Source: Scortum barcoo (taxonomy: Eukaryota > Chordata > Actinopteri > Centrarchiformes > Terapontidae). Taken from it: 64,000 nucleotides of DNA. Below, in pieces: positions 50,104 through 61,414 of the stretch; position 1 is the first letter of the stretch; every line of letters starts with the position of its first letter. The notes under the pieces are model-generated. The model was not told the origin of the DNA, searched no databases, and worked only from the letters and a program-made list of their open reading frames with translations. The stretch is from assembly GCA_023238725.1 (NCBI GenBank), contig CM041535.1:1022001-1086000 (forward strand), read 5' to 3'. Made by a program: the position numbers and the translations under genes.

Positions 50104-52616
50104 GGGGCTGCGACTGTGTGCTCACTACTGAGGGAGAGAGAGAGGTTTTATCAGTCTGATATCAACAGATAAACTTACTTCGGCTCTAGAGGGTCATTTC
50201 AGTTTATGGAAACGTGAGTCTTATTTGGTAGGTTTGGATTTCATTTCTATCAATTACATTAAAGCAATACTTGTCAAAGTAATTGCTAAGATCTAAGAAC
50301 AAGGCAACATCAAAGGGAACAACAGCCTGATAAGGCAACAGAGATGGCCACTCAGTCACACCGATTATAAAAAAGACATCACAGCTGGAATATTTTCAAG
50401 ATGTGGTCATGTTAGAGCACTCTACAGCACGGGTGAACAAAGCCAAAAGTTCTACATTGGACTCATGGAAGAGAGCCACCTTGGGTATAACAGACCTGCT
50501 CAATTCAAACAAAGGCACCCAGTAGGGTTGTACATACTAGACAACAGACCGAAGGGGGGTGGGGGGGATGCTGCCAGGGAGAGGGTAAATTATGGTAAAA
50601 TTGTTTAAATTGTTTGATTGTTTGTATTGTTCGACTTGGTCATGTGAAATTATATTCTTAATAAAACAGTTGTTCACAAACAAACAAAAAAAACATCACT
50701 ATGCTGAGATCAGACAAAACAATGTTAGTCTGCTATTGTTCAAAGCAAACAAAACAATGACTGTGGGCTGTGACAATTTATCATAATCACATATCTCAAG
50801 TAGTGCGCGAAGTGTGGAAGAACTGATGAAGCACCTGGGATGTCTCACAGACCCCAACAAAAAAACTGGAGTGTCCAAGAGGAACATTCAATGTCATTTT
50901 AGTGAACCTCTCACCCTGTGATCATCACTCTCAGCCTTTGAGCAGAATACCAAATATTCACATCTATGGGTGTGACTTCACCTTCTGCACACTGACCTGG
51001 AAGTCAGTATAAAGATGGATTGCATTTTATTTTATACTTGCGTTACAAATCTTCTGTGATCTTTCATTCTGCCTGATTTTCGTCTCACTATTTTTTTCAC
51101 CTGGCCTGTGCCAACCCATTACAACCTATGTATTTGTCAGAAAAATGTGTGGATTTTGTTCATATCCGTTCATTTCAGCTTGATATAACCATAAACTTAC
51201 AGGATCATCTCTTTCCAGAATCATCCTCCTCCAATGTATTGGGTTGGAGGCAAACACTAGAGACAAATATATCTGCATGATACATCTGCATAACAGTATC
51301 TGCATGAACACGTATCATTAGAGGTCAGTGAAATGTGTTTTAATTCTAATTACATCCTGATTCAATTTCTGCAGTTGAGGACTTCCTGTCAACAAGCTGG
51401 TAAAATGTAAACAGGTAAACTAGATTTCTCTAGAAGCAGTAAACACCTTCTGGAGCTCAGCAGGTGCACATAACCATGTTAGAGTCAGTGTTAGAGTGGC
51501 TTGAGTTAGTTGGAATGAAGACAGACTAACTCTCTGACTGTTACTGTTCAGTTTGGACAAAGTCAACCTTAAATATTCACAGTGATGTCTATAGTCACAC
51601 AGAGGCACGAGGACTGTATCTGTGCTGTGAGTCTAAAAAATTCCATTGACCTCCATTGTATCAGAACTAAAATGTCTCTGGCTACGCCTCCGAATCACTG
51701 CTGACATCTGGAGTAGTTCCACCAGAAACGTTTTGGGTTCATTCTAAACAGGCACAGCTGTCTTAGGCTCATTACTCTGAATAAAAATAGCATTGGTAGT
51801 TGGTAGTAAGGTCGATTTTTATTTTTCAGTAAATGTATATCAATTCCAAATATCAGTTATCTTTCTCTTTCATTACTAACAACGTGTGTCAGCCCTGAAA
51901 AAAACATTTATGGTCAAGCCCTACTTTCAGCTGTATTTCCACAACTTTGAACACAGCAGTTCAAAGGTGTAAGCAATAATAAGAAACACCAGAAATAAAG
52001 CAAACACTGAAAGCATCCACCAAACAAAGGGAACTGATGAATGAAAAAATGTGGGACCTGACCAGGGAGGACTTCAGACTGTGGTCCTACACTGTCTCAT
52101 TACACACTGCATGGTTTCTCTGTCACCACAGAAAGTAGAAAACAATTCAAGTATTACACAATAATTCAAATAGTTTCTAGTTCTTCAGATTAGGTAAGGA
52201 AATCACAAGAATATGTTTGGTTTCAGGACTGCCACACTAAATGACTGATGTTTGCTGTTTATCATTATAAGGTTTCTCAAGCTTGGGACCTGAGGGGTCA
52301 AGATAAATCTAGTTCCAAAATTATTAAAGGGGTAAGAAATAAAGAAATGTCTCTATTGTTCAACTCTTGAAATAATGGATACTTTCAGGCCTAAATCTCG
52401 TTCACATGGAATAATCTGAGAAGGAAAGATCCCTCTTTAGCTGCTCTCATGAGGTCCACATGAAGCTGAACCTTCACACAGCAGGGTCTGACAGAAAGAT
52501 TAAATATCTGATCCAAACACTATCAGAAGGTTTAAAAACCTGATCAAATGTTAGTAAGCTGAAGCCTCTCAGCTCAGGTAGAGAACAGGTGTGTGTGTGT
52601 GTGTGTGTGTGAGTGT

Positions 52617-52668
<52 letters not shown>

Positions 52669-53690
52669 ACTGGATCAAGTCTATCCCAATTAGCGCTACA
52701 TTTTAGATGAAGAAAGAACAGTGTGTCTGCTCCCCATGTTAACATCTATATTTCTCTTAGTCAAAGTCAAAGTGACACAATCATTCGGTGTCCGCACGCT
52801 GACTTACCTGCTGCTGGTCCTCTGTGCTCTCCTCAGTGAAACAGCTCCTCACCCAGTCACCTCCCTTTGTCGTGCTCTCTCACTGATCTCAGGTCAGACT
52901 GCACTGTGAGCTGAGGCTTACCTGACGGATCTGAGGAGGAAACAGCTGATCTCAGATCCCCACTGAGGTAAAACTCACCTGGCCAGTCTGACCAACCTCA
53001 AGATGCGTTCACTGCCTCCGCTCACATCAGACTTCCCACACTCCAACTCTTCTTATACTTTCTGTTTGTTTCACACAGTTTGTGTGGTTCAGACTTGGAT
53101 TGTTTCGCACATTCAGGAGATTATCGAGTGTAATCAGCATGTTCATGTATTACACAGCACCGGAGATGCCGTATCTTTTGTTCATATTATTTGAATGGCG
53201 GTTTTTTGAGTATGTGTAACTGTGTCAGTAGGTCAAACATTGTGCGTGTAAGACAAATCATATCTGTACACACATGTATGTGCTCAACACGCTGTTCAAA
53301 CACCATCAACATGTCGATCATGGAACACGTCGTTTAGGCTAATAGGTTTTCAACCATGTCTCAAAAATCCGAGTCTCCCACGTAGATCTTAAATACGGCA
53401 CAGGCGCGCCACCATGTGGCCACACATGTACTGATCTAAGCTCAGGAGGCTTTACTTGGAATTCTCGATAAATGACGGCAGAGCAACTGTCTCCATGTAA
53501 AAAAATAGAATCATATTATACAAGAATATATTTAAGCTATTAAAACATATTATTATTAAAACAAGGAACATTTTAACCGTTGGTTTGTTGTCCTGAGATA
53601 AAGATCCAGTCAACACTTTGAGACACTAGCAGAGAAACCACATGAGAGGATCATATAACATGATGAATTCATCAGACAACTGATCTACAC
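50104..53690 (-). other. marveld2 upstream region with probable 5' noncoding exons
   Basis: On the minus strand an acceptor (CCTCTCTCTCTCCCTCAG) ends at about 50131. Good donors lie near 52806 (GCAG/GTAAGT) and 52919 (CGTCAG/GTAAGC), so transcription probably starts near 52.8-53.1 kb. The rest is noncoding, with (GT)n and (GA)n runs at 52599-52667. No other gene was recognised. Confidence 0.5.
52599..52667. repeat. Compound (GT)n-(GA)n microsatellite
   Basis: About 11 GT units followed by an interrupted and then pure run of about 22 GA units, upstream of marveld2. Confidence 0.95.
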
Positions 53691-53695
53691 GATTA

Positions 53696-55250
53696 TACAC
53701 TGCTCAAAAAAATAAAGGGAACTCAATGTAACTCCAAGTCAATCACACTTCTGTGAAATGAAACTGTCCACTTAGGAAGCAACACTGATTGACAATCAAT
53801 TTCACATGCTGTTGTGCAAATGGAATAGACAACAGGTGGAAATTTATAGGCAATTAGCAAGACACCCCCAATAAAGGAGTGGTTCTGCAGGTGGTGACCA
53901 CAGACCACTTCTCAGTTCCTATGCTTTCTGGCTGATGTTTTGGTCACTTTTGAATGCTGGCGGTGCTTTCACTCTAGTGGTAGCATGAGACGGAGTCTAC
54001 AACCCACACAAGTGGCTCAGGTAGTGCAGCTCATCCAGGATGGCACATCAATGCGAGCTGTGGCAAGAAGGTTTGCTGTGTCTGTCAGCGTAGTGTCCAG
54101 AGCATGGAGGCGCTACCAGGAGACAGGCCAGTACATCAGGAGACGTGGAGGAGGCCGTAGGAGGGCAACAACCCAGCAGCAGGACCGCTACCTCTGCCTT
54201 TGTGCAAGGAGGAACAGGAGGAGCACTGCCAGAGCCAGAGCCCTGCAAAATGACCTCCAGCAGGCCACAAATGTGCATGTGTCTGCTCAAACGGTCAGAA
54301 ACAGACTCCATGAGGGTGGTATGAGGGCCCGACGTCCACAGGTGGGGGTTGTGCTTACAGCCCAACGCTGTGCAGGACCAAGATTGGCAAATTCGCCACT
54401 GGCGCCCTGTGCTCTTCACAGATGAAAGCAGGTTCACACTGAGCACATGTGACAGACGTGACAGAGTCTGGAGACGCCGTGGAGAACGTTCTGCTGCCTG
54501 CAACATCCTCCAGCATGACCAGTTTGGCAGTGGGTCAGTAATGGTGTGGGGTGGCATTTCTTTGGGGGGCCGCACAGCCCTCCATGTGCTCGCCAGAGGT
54601 AGCCTGACTGCCATTAGGTACCGAGATGAGATCCTCAGACCCCTTGTGAGACCATATGCTGGTGCAGTTGGCCCTGGGTTCCTCCTAATGCAAGACAATG
54701 CTAGACCTCATGTGGCTGGAGTGTGTCAGCAGTTCCTGCAAGACGAAGGCATTGATGCTATGGACTGGCCCGCCCTGTTCCCCAGACCTGAATCCAATTG
54801 AGCACATCTGGGACATCATGTCTTGCTCCATCCACTGAACGCCATGTTGCACCACAGACTGTCCAGGAGTTGGCGGATGCTTTAGTCCAGGTCTGGGAGG
54901 AGATCCCTCAGGAGACCATCCGCCACCTCATCAGGAGCATGCCCAGGCGTTGTAGGGAGGTCATACAGGCACGTGGAGGCCACACACACTACTGAGCCTC
55001 ATTTTGACTTGTTTTAAGGACATTACATCAAAGTTGGATCAGCCTGTAGTGTGTTTTTCCACTTTAATTTTGAGTGTGACTCCAAATCCAGACCTCCATG
55101 GGTTAATAAATTTGATTTCCATTGATTTTTGTGTGATTTTGTTGTCAGCACATTCAACTATGTAAAGAACAAAGTATTTAATAACGAATATGTCATTCAT
55201 TCAGATCTAGGATGTGCTATTTTAGTGCTTTTTTTTTTTTTTTTCCCCCA
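53696..55250 (+). mobile_element. Tc1-like DNA transposon, inactivated
   Basis: The left end TACACTGCTCAAAAAAATAAAGG is preceded by a TA dinucleotide, as expected for Tc1/mariner insertion. A broken transposase gene fills most of the roughly 1.55-kb element. The right terminal repeat is not recognisable: near 55228 the sequence passes into a T-tract and then unrelated DNA where the complement of the left end should be. The right boundary is therefore approximate, and the element cannot be mobilised as it stands. Confidence 0.85.
53985..54995 (+). pseudogene. Tc1-like transposase (frameshifted)
   Basis: The N-terminal part (53985 to about 54400) has a paired-type helix-turn-helix (MRAVARRFAVSVSVVSRAW) and a second HTH region with RRRGGGRRRAT. 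The catalytic part lies in a second frame (about 54380-54801) with FTDESRF (first Asp) and LLMQDNARPH (second Asp). A third frame (about 54780-54995) has NPIEHIWD, which supplies the final Glu, and a typical C-terminus ending ARGGHTHY. All three DDE residues are present, but at least two frameshifts (near 54370-54385, with missing sequence, and near 54780) separate them. It is a recent-looking but dead copy. Confidence 0.9.
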
Positions 55251-55929
55251 AGTTTATTTATACAATCCAGTAACGCAATTCACAATTTGCCTTTTGCATT
55301 TAAATGTTATAATACAGGCTACTTTTTTATGATTAGTTTAGTTGGTAAAACATTTCTGTCTCTGGAGTCACTTTGGAACAGGTCAGTGCATAAGATCCTC
55401 AAGCTCCAGTAGGCCAACACCTTACCACTGCATCACTGAATGCATAAAGGTGCATTTTAAGATGATTTATATTTCCTAGAAGAATTTTAACATTGACATG
55501 TTTGCTGTAACTAATCTGTGTTAGTGAGTGAAAAAACATAACTAATCCAGATGCTTCCACACAGGTGCACTGCATGGTATAGTTAAATAATTAACATCCT
55601 ATCATGCTCTGTGGCCAAGTTAAAGTTCTCAGTCCTTAGTTCAAGAGGAAAAGATCTAGGTGAGTTTAAAAGAGGGATCATTGTTGGAGCTCTGATGACA
55701 GCAGCTTCAGTCTGACTGTTTAACTGGCTCTTGTTTCAACAGGAACAGTGACTAAAGTGACATCTGCATTCACATCGATGGAAAAGACATAATTAAAACC
55801 TGGGTGGAAACTTAGGTCAACAGCAGCATATTTGTGAGATATGTATGAAAAAGTTAAGAGCAACTCTTTCTCAGACCATCAGTCATGACAGTTCATTATT
55901 TCTTCTTTATTTTTCAGAAATAAACCTAT

Positions 55930-56482
55930 TGTTAGGATAGGTGCAAGGCAGAGTTCAGTTGGGACCCAGGAATGCAGACGAGGCAGGCAGAGTAGATGTA
56001 GTGACTCTTTATTTCAGGAACACAGGGAACAGGAACAGACGGGCAGGAACAAATGGAGCACAGGACAGGTGGTAACACAGACAACTCGACAAAGAACAAA
56101 GGAAACAGACTGGTATATATGCACAGTGAGGGACAGGGAAGTGAAAACAGGTGAGGAGACTAACTGGGGACAGGTGAAACAAATAAGGGAGAGTAATCAG
56201 AGGCAGGAAAACTTAAGGGCAGGAAGTTAAGTGCAGACATGTGAGGAAAGGAGGGAATACAAAATAAAACAGGAAGTGAGCAAAACTGGAGATAAGCAAC
56301 AACTGACACAGGACACAGGGAACACGAAAAAACACAGGGAACACCAGGCTGAGAAAACACAAGGGGTACAAGATTTTAAAAACACAGGGCAGAATAACAC
56401 AAAGAACACAAGGCACAAGAAAATACAGAAAACCGGGCAAAAGGCAGAGGAAACAAAACAAGAAATACTGCATACCATAACA
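55930..56482 (-). repeat. Solo LTR, antisense
   Basis: Read on the minus strand it starts TGTTATGGTATG and ends ATCCTAACA, about 553 bp, with TG...CA ends, a TGCATATATA promoter-like box (about 56113-56122) and an AATAAAGAG polyadenylation-like signal (about 56005-56013). Its style and C/T-rich composition match Ty3/gypsy LTRs such as the one at 1558. The flanks CCTAT and CTTGT differ at two of five bases, both transitions, so a decayed target-site duplication is possible but unproven. No internal region is present. Confidence 0.7.
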
Positions 56483-57430
56483 CTTGTAAGTACCTGAATG
56501 AGAACATTAGATAGCCTCTTTAATAATGTTCGCCTAATGAATACAGGCTAAGGCTACTATTAAAAGAATCAGAGAAACTGAAATAATGCACAAACAATGT
56601 ACAATTGCATTAATAAATCTAATAACTCTGGAACCTCTGTAGTAATGCAACTTGCACGGTATGCACACCTTCCAATCAGAAGATGTGTCAAAATAAAGAG
56701 TCCTAGTCAACCACAGTACATGAGGGCAGGACTTGGTCTTGTGTGATTCATATGCAAACACATTTGAATCCATGTGAAAACAGCTAAATATATTTGTTGA
56801 AAGAAACTGATGTATGCTGCCCTGATCATGGCCATTGTGAGTGCACCAGGTATTGCACACAGTATCTTTTTCTTTCCACTCTGGAGCTTCATCAGACTCA
56901 GTTACCCCAAAACTTCACAAACAAACGTCACAACCTTAGCCATCAGCAGAATGCGGCAAAACGAGAAAGCACAAGTGCACTTGAATCCTGGTGATTTTAG
57001 CAGCATGTCACTTAGCAGAGGAGGCAGATGTCGATCAGAACTCATGTCCTACAAAACAGGTAATGAAAGTGGTGAGTGAGAGGAATGACAGGTTAAAACA
57101 ATTTGTTACTGCTAAGACGAAGAACAAAAAAGGAACGTATCACTACATTTTGCTGATGTCTTCTGTTTTGTTTGTTTAATATATGATGCAGTCAATGATT
57201 CAAGGAAACAAACTATGTGCCTTTTTATTCAGTGCTTGTTTCTTTTCATTCATTTATGAAACAAAACAAGATCAACCAAACAAAAGTACTTGAACAGAAC
57301 TTAAATCACCCTAAACCAAAAGTAAAGTATGCTCTTCCCTTTTTCTTTGACCTATAGCATTTTCAGGGTCTTCTGCTTGATATTCATTGCTATCATTACT
57401 ATCCACATCTTCACAATCCCTCATTTGGTG
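56483..57430. other. Intergenic DNA, no gene recognised
   Basis: Short open frames only. No convincing exon or transposon terminus was found. The right end borders a Harbinger transposase relic and may belong to the same decayed element. Confidence 0.45.
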
Positions 57431-57740
57431 CTCTTCATCCCTTAAGCAACTTGTGTATAACACATTCAGTGATTATCACAAGGACTTTTATGAGGTCTTC
57501 CATGGGCCGGTACTTCAGTCATCTCTATTTCTCCTTTAGAAGCCCAAATGCCCATTTAGTCACAACTCTGGTTGAGCTGTGTTGAATTTCTGCTACTTCT
57601 TGAATAAGTGCCCATTATAGCTCGATATGTGCATGTGCGGTCCTGTTTCTATTGAGTGTGTGAGGTGGGATGAGAATGTGTGTGCCATTGATGGCTACAG
57701 TGACCCTAGGGAAACCACTTTGTCTTGTCTGCATTTGGAA
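57431..57740 (-). pseudogene. PIF/Harbinger transposase relic
   Basis: On the minus strand the block GFPRVTVAINGTHILIPPH matches the GFP...AIDGTHI segment around the first catalytic Asp of HARBI1-type nucleases, with Asp replaced by Asn. STRVVTKWAFGLLKEK follows, matching the TRxVVERAFGxLKxRW segment. The stretch between them that would carry the NRKGYHS-like region is missing, and stop codons interrupt the frame. It is a long-dead copy. Its termini were not found. Confidence 0.7.
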
Positions 57741-58560
57741 AAGTACATGCAGCAGTAGTTTATGGAAGTTTCCCCACAATGCTGTTCAATAAGCTGACAT
57801 AAATCTTGCTATAATGTCTGTTGTATACACACTGATGCACATCATGCTATATAGCTTATTAAACCTGTCTAAATATAATTTAGTAATTACAAGATCAATA
57901 TCACGACAGTGGTCATAAATAATGCCAGACCTAATACTGATAATAAAATAATGAATTAAATCATATAGTCTTGAAGGTAAGAAGTGGATTATCTTTCATT
58001 TGAAATGTTTGTCTTGTCATCATTAAATGCCAGGCAAATGTTAGATAACTATAATTAGGAACCATAGTTTTCACATATCACTTCACTCGATGGCTCTCTG
58101 CTATTCTGGACAGCAAGAGCAGTGACTATACCATGGATTTTTTGTGAACACATTAAAACCGGATTTCTTCTGGCCTCAAATAGAAGGCAAAGAATGACCC
58201 TCTCAGCTTCCATAGCTGCAGTACTTGCATCACACACCATTGTTTCCATGGTTTGCCTGATTGGGATGCTTCCTGGAATTACAGGTCGCCTAACCACTGC
58301 TCTCGCATCTCTGCCTGTAGCTAACCTCCAGCTTTCATCTTGGCCTTATTATGTGTTGTCTACACCCTCTTTGGTGGCCAGCCCTACTTAGTTAGTAGTT
58401 ATTACTTCAAAGTGTGACTGGATTGGTTAGATTGTTATCTCCACTGGGTGGACCTTGTCATCAGGAGAAAGAGCTCAAATGGGTAGCTGAGAGAGACAGT
58501 ACAAGAACTGCACCTTTGAATATATTTTTGTGGCCTAGTGTGTGCATCTAGTGACCATCT
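57741..58560. other. Unassigned DNA upstream of sdf2l1
   Basis: It contains open frames of 80-89 codons on both strands over 58055-58391 that I cannot assign. Given the transposase relic next to it, this may be the rest of the Harbinger element, but no motif supports that. Confidence 0.35.
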
Positions 58561-58618
58561 AGCGATGAACATCTCTGTGTATTTTCTCGCTTTTTTGAAC
58601 CACTCGATTGCTGCTCCG

Positions 58619-58626
58619 TGACGTCA
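58619..58626. promoter_or_regulatory. TGACGTCA (CRE/ATF-type) site upstream of sdf2l1
   Basis: A perfect palindromic CRE lies about 210 bp upstream of the sdf2l1 start codon, and a CCAAT box follows at 58712-58716. Mammalian SDF2L1 is induced by endoplasmic-reticulum stress through ATF6/XBP1. A canonical ERSE (CCAAT-N9-CCACG) was not found, so the link to the stress response is inference. Confidence 0.45.
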
Positions 58627-58833
58627 CAACAGGACCAACATTACGGCCGTAAATATTCGATGTCCGCTTCCGGTTTGTTGTTGAGCGTGACTGCACACGC
58701 GCGTACTTGGACCAATCACATGTCGACTGTCACTTCCGCCTTTTAGGACTTGTCACGCCGTGGTTGGCTGAGAGCAGCAGGAAGGTTTGAAAGAGCCGGA
58801 GCGTGTGTCAGCGATGAGAACACAGACAGAGCC

Positions 58834-61414
58834 ATGGAGCTGATCCACGCCGCGCTCAGAGCGCTCGTCTTGGCCCTGCTGAGCTCACTCTGTGACGGGA
58901 AGGACTCCGAGCTCAACTACGTGACGTGCGGCTCGCTGGTCAAACTGCTCAACACCAGACACAACGTCCGCCTGCACTCCCACGACGTCAAGTACGGCTC
59001 AGGTAAGGTCCGAGCAGCTGTGAGCCTCTGTCCGCTCAGCCTCCAGCTCTCCAGCCGGTGTGTAGATACTGTGAGGAGACATTAAAGCTAAACTAATGCA
59101 GAGGAATGAGGGGGAGGTGCTGTGTATGGGAGCTGTCAAAGTGAGCTGTGTGGAACAAAGTCAAAGAGAACACACAGTGACTGTCAGTGTAGGGAGCTGT
59201 TGTTTCCATGACAGCAGCTCACACCCCTCATATGTGAGGCCTGTTTAACACACACTGCACTCTAACACACACTCATACTCTGGACATTTAGACAAATACA
59301 GCTCGGAGTCTCTTTTATTTCCATCAGTCTCTTCCATCAGCCTTTCAAAATGCAAACCACCTTGCTTCCGGTGAAACTCTTCAAAATAAAGCCCATTCGA
59401 AAGTAATCGTATACTATTACAATGAAATACAGTTATCCACCTAGCAGATGGATAATTGTATCATGATCACATTATAATGATACATGAGGACGATGTCTAA
59501 AGTACTATGTACTGTATTTAGATATATTTAAAAGAGAAACCCGCCTGCTTCCTGTTTCAGTTCTGGACGCCAGTTGTTCTAACATAGCATTCTACTCTTG
59601 TCAGTGGGTTTACTTTATTTAACCAGCAAAGCTGTAGAGGGTCATCACATACATGGATTTGTAATGCATTTGCTAACACATGCTAAAAGTAGTGATAAGA
59701 GAAATGTACCATTCAAATAGGGACTGGAACAGTCTGAATGCAAATCAGCCTCCAGAGTTCCTCTGAGCTACCCAACAGGAAACAGAAAGCTTACACTCGA
59801 CACCTCAACCATTTAAAGCTGGCCTCTAACAGTGATCTACAAATCATCGCTGAAAAAACCTGTTCTGGTGCAGAAGAACAACTTAAATTTTCAGCTCTAT
59901 TACTGTTTTGTGGTAGTAACACTGCGATGGAAATTCATCACTAACGTTATTTCCTATAATTAAACTTTTTTTTAATATAATGGTAATATACTGTGAATCC
60001 AGGCTGTGTTTACTTTTACCCTAATCACAGGGTTGACCCAGATAGAACACCATTGGAGCAAATACAAACAACATCTTAGAAATCTTAGAGATGTTGTGTG
60101 AACACACCTACTTTTACACATTAACTCAACAAGAAGTGACACATTTAATGCCTTTTCTGGTTGTGGCCAATGAGGAACCTTTAATTAAGGCTTACATCCA
60201 TGATATCAACAACAATACAAAGGAACACATTGTGCATGTATTACATTATTATGTGGGCATCTGCAAACTCATTATGTAAGGAAATGATGTGTATGAATGG
60301 TTGGTGTGGTTTAGAAGAAACCAATTTAAACTTTCGAGGGAGACTCAAAATCCCAGTAAAGGGTTTTTTGTGGGGGGTCAGTAGGGGCCCAACAACAAAT
60401 TGTAACAGATAAATCCATGACCTTGAAGCCTACTGTCACTCAGCACAGTGTGTGCTTTATTGTTGCTTCGAATGCTCCACTGGTTGCACAAAGAAAGACT
60501 AAGCAACTGAAACTAAACCTACTGAAGTTCAAGTTCCTTTGTCTGACATATTAAATAGCGCTCAGTGGGATCTGTCGTCATGCCTTGTGTGTGTCTGTGT
60601 GTGTAGGCAGTGGACAGCAGTCTGTAACTGGAGTGGAGAACGCAGATGATGCCAACAGTTATTGGCAGATTCGTGGGAGGCCCAACCGTCCATGTCAGCG
60701 TGGGACGGCCATCAAGTGTGGTCAGGCCATCCGCATCACTCACATGAAGACTGGCCGAAACCTCCACACACACCACTTCAGCTCACCCCTGTCTAATAAC
60801 CAGGTCAGACAGTGGCACACACATTTTCTCTTATACTTGTACATGTGTTTTTAATAGTTTTTAGACAAAAATGAAGTTCTGTGGCACAGAGGAAGAAGAT
60901 GAGACACTGGATACAGACACACACACACAGAGAACACACAGAGAATGCACAGAACACAAACAGTATTAGTAGGATACATCCATTGTTGCTTTGGACTGCA
61001 CAGGAGGATTGTTAACAAATCATTACAGCAAAGGGGGCAGCAGAGTAGATTTTCCCCCAGATCTCTCTGTTTGCTGCTCCTATCACGACTGAACAAATCT
61101 TTTTCTTTTCCTCTGCCTGTTTGTGTCCTTGTCAGGAGGTCAGCGCCTTCGGGGAGAATGGCGAGGGTGATGACTTGGACGTGTGGACAGTGCAGTGTGA
61201 CGGTGTCCACTGGGAGCGTGACGAGGCTGTGCGCTTTAAACACGTCGGCACCGACGTCTACCTGAGCGTGACAGGCGAGCAGTACGGCCACCCCATTCGC
61301 GGGCAACGTGAGGTGCACGGCATGACCTCCTCCAACCAGCACAACTGGTGGCGCTCCATGGAGGGCGTGTACATCCAGCCCAGCCAGGAGCTGCTGCGTC
61401 ATGATGAGCTCTGA
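58834..61414 (+). CDS. sdf2l1: Stromal cell-derived factor 2-like protein 1
   Basis: Three exons, 58834-59002, 60607-60803 and 61136-61414, join in phase to 214 aa (human SDF2L1 is 221). The product is a luminal endoplasmic-reticulum protein that works with ERdj3/BiP in protein folding. The start MELIHAALRALVLALLSSL is a signal peptide with cleavage likely near residue 20. The body consists of MIR repeats with the family segments LNYVTCGSLVKLLN, SGQQSVTGVENADDANSYW, CGQAIRITHMKTGRNLHTHHF and VRFKHVGTDVYLSVTGEQY. The C-terminal HDEL is an ER-retrieval signal; together with the sequence it favours SDF2L1 over SDF2. The upstream in-frame extension beginning at a TTG codon is not needed. The ORF is intact. 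Confidence 0.95.

Noticed and set aside
54048..54698. 216-codon minus-strand frame
   Set aside because: It is the antisense shadow of the Tc1 transposase; the plus strand carries clear DDE transposase motifs.
56213..56478. Overlapping Phe/Cys/Leu-rich minus-strand frames of 83-88 codons
   Set aside because: They are chance frames inside the C/T-rich solo LTR.
58750..58833. N-terminal extension of sdf2l1 from an upstream TTG codon
   Set aside because: There is no ATG, and it would bury the signal peptide; the ATG at 58834 is directly followed by a good signal sequence.
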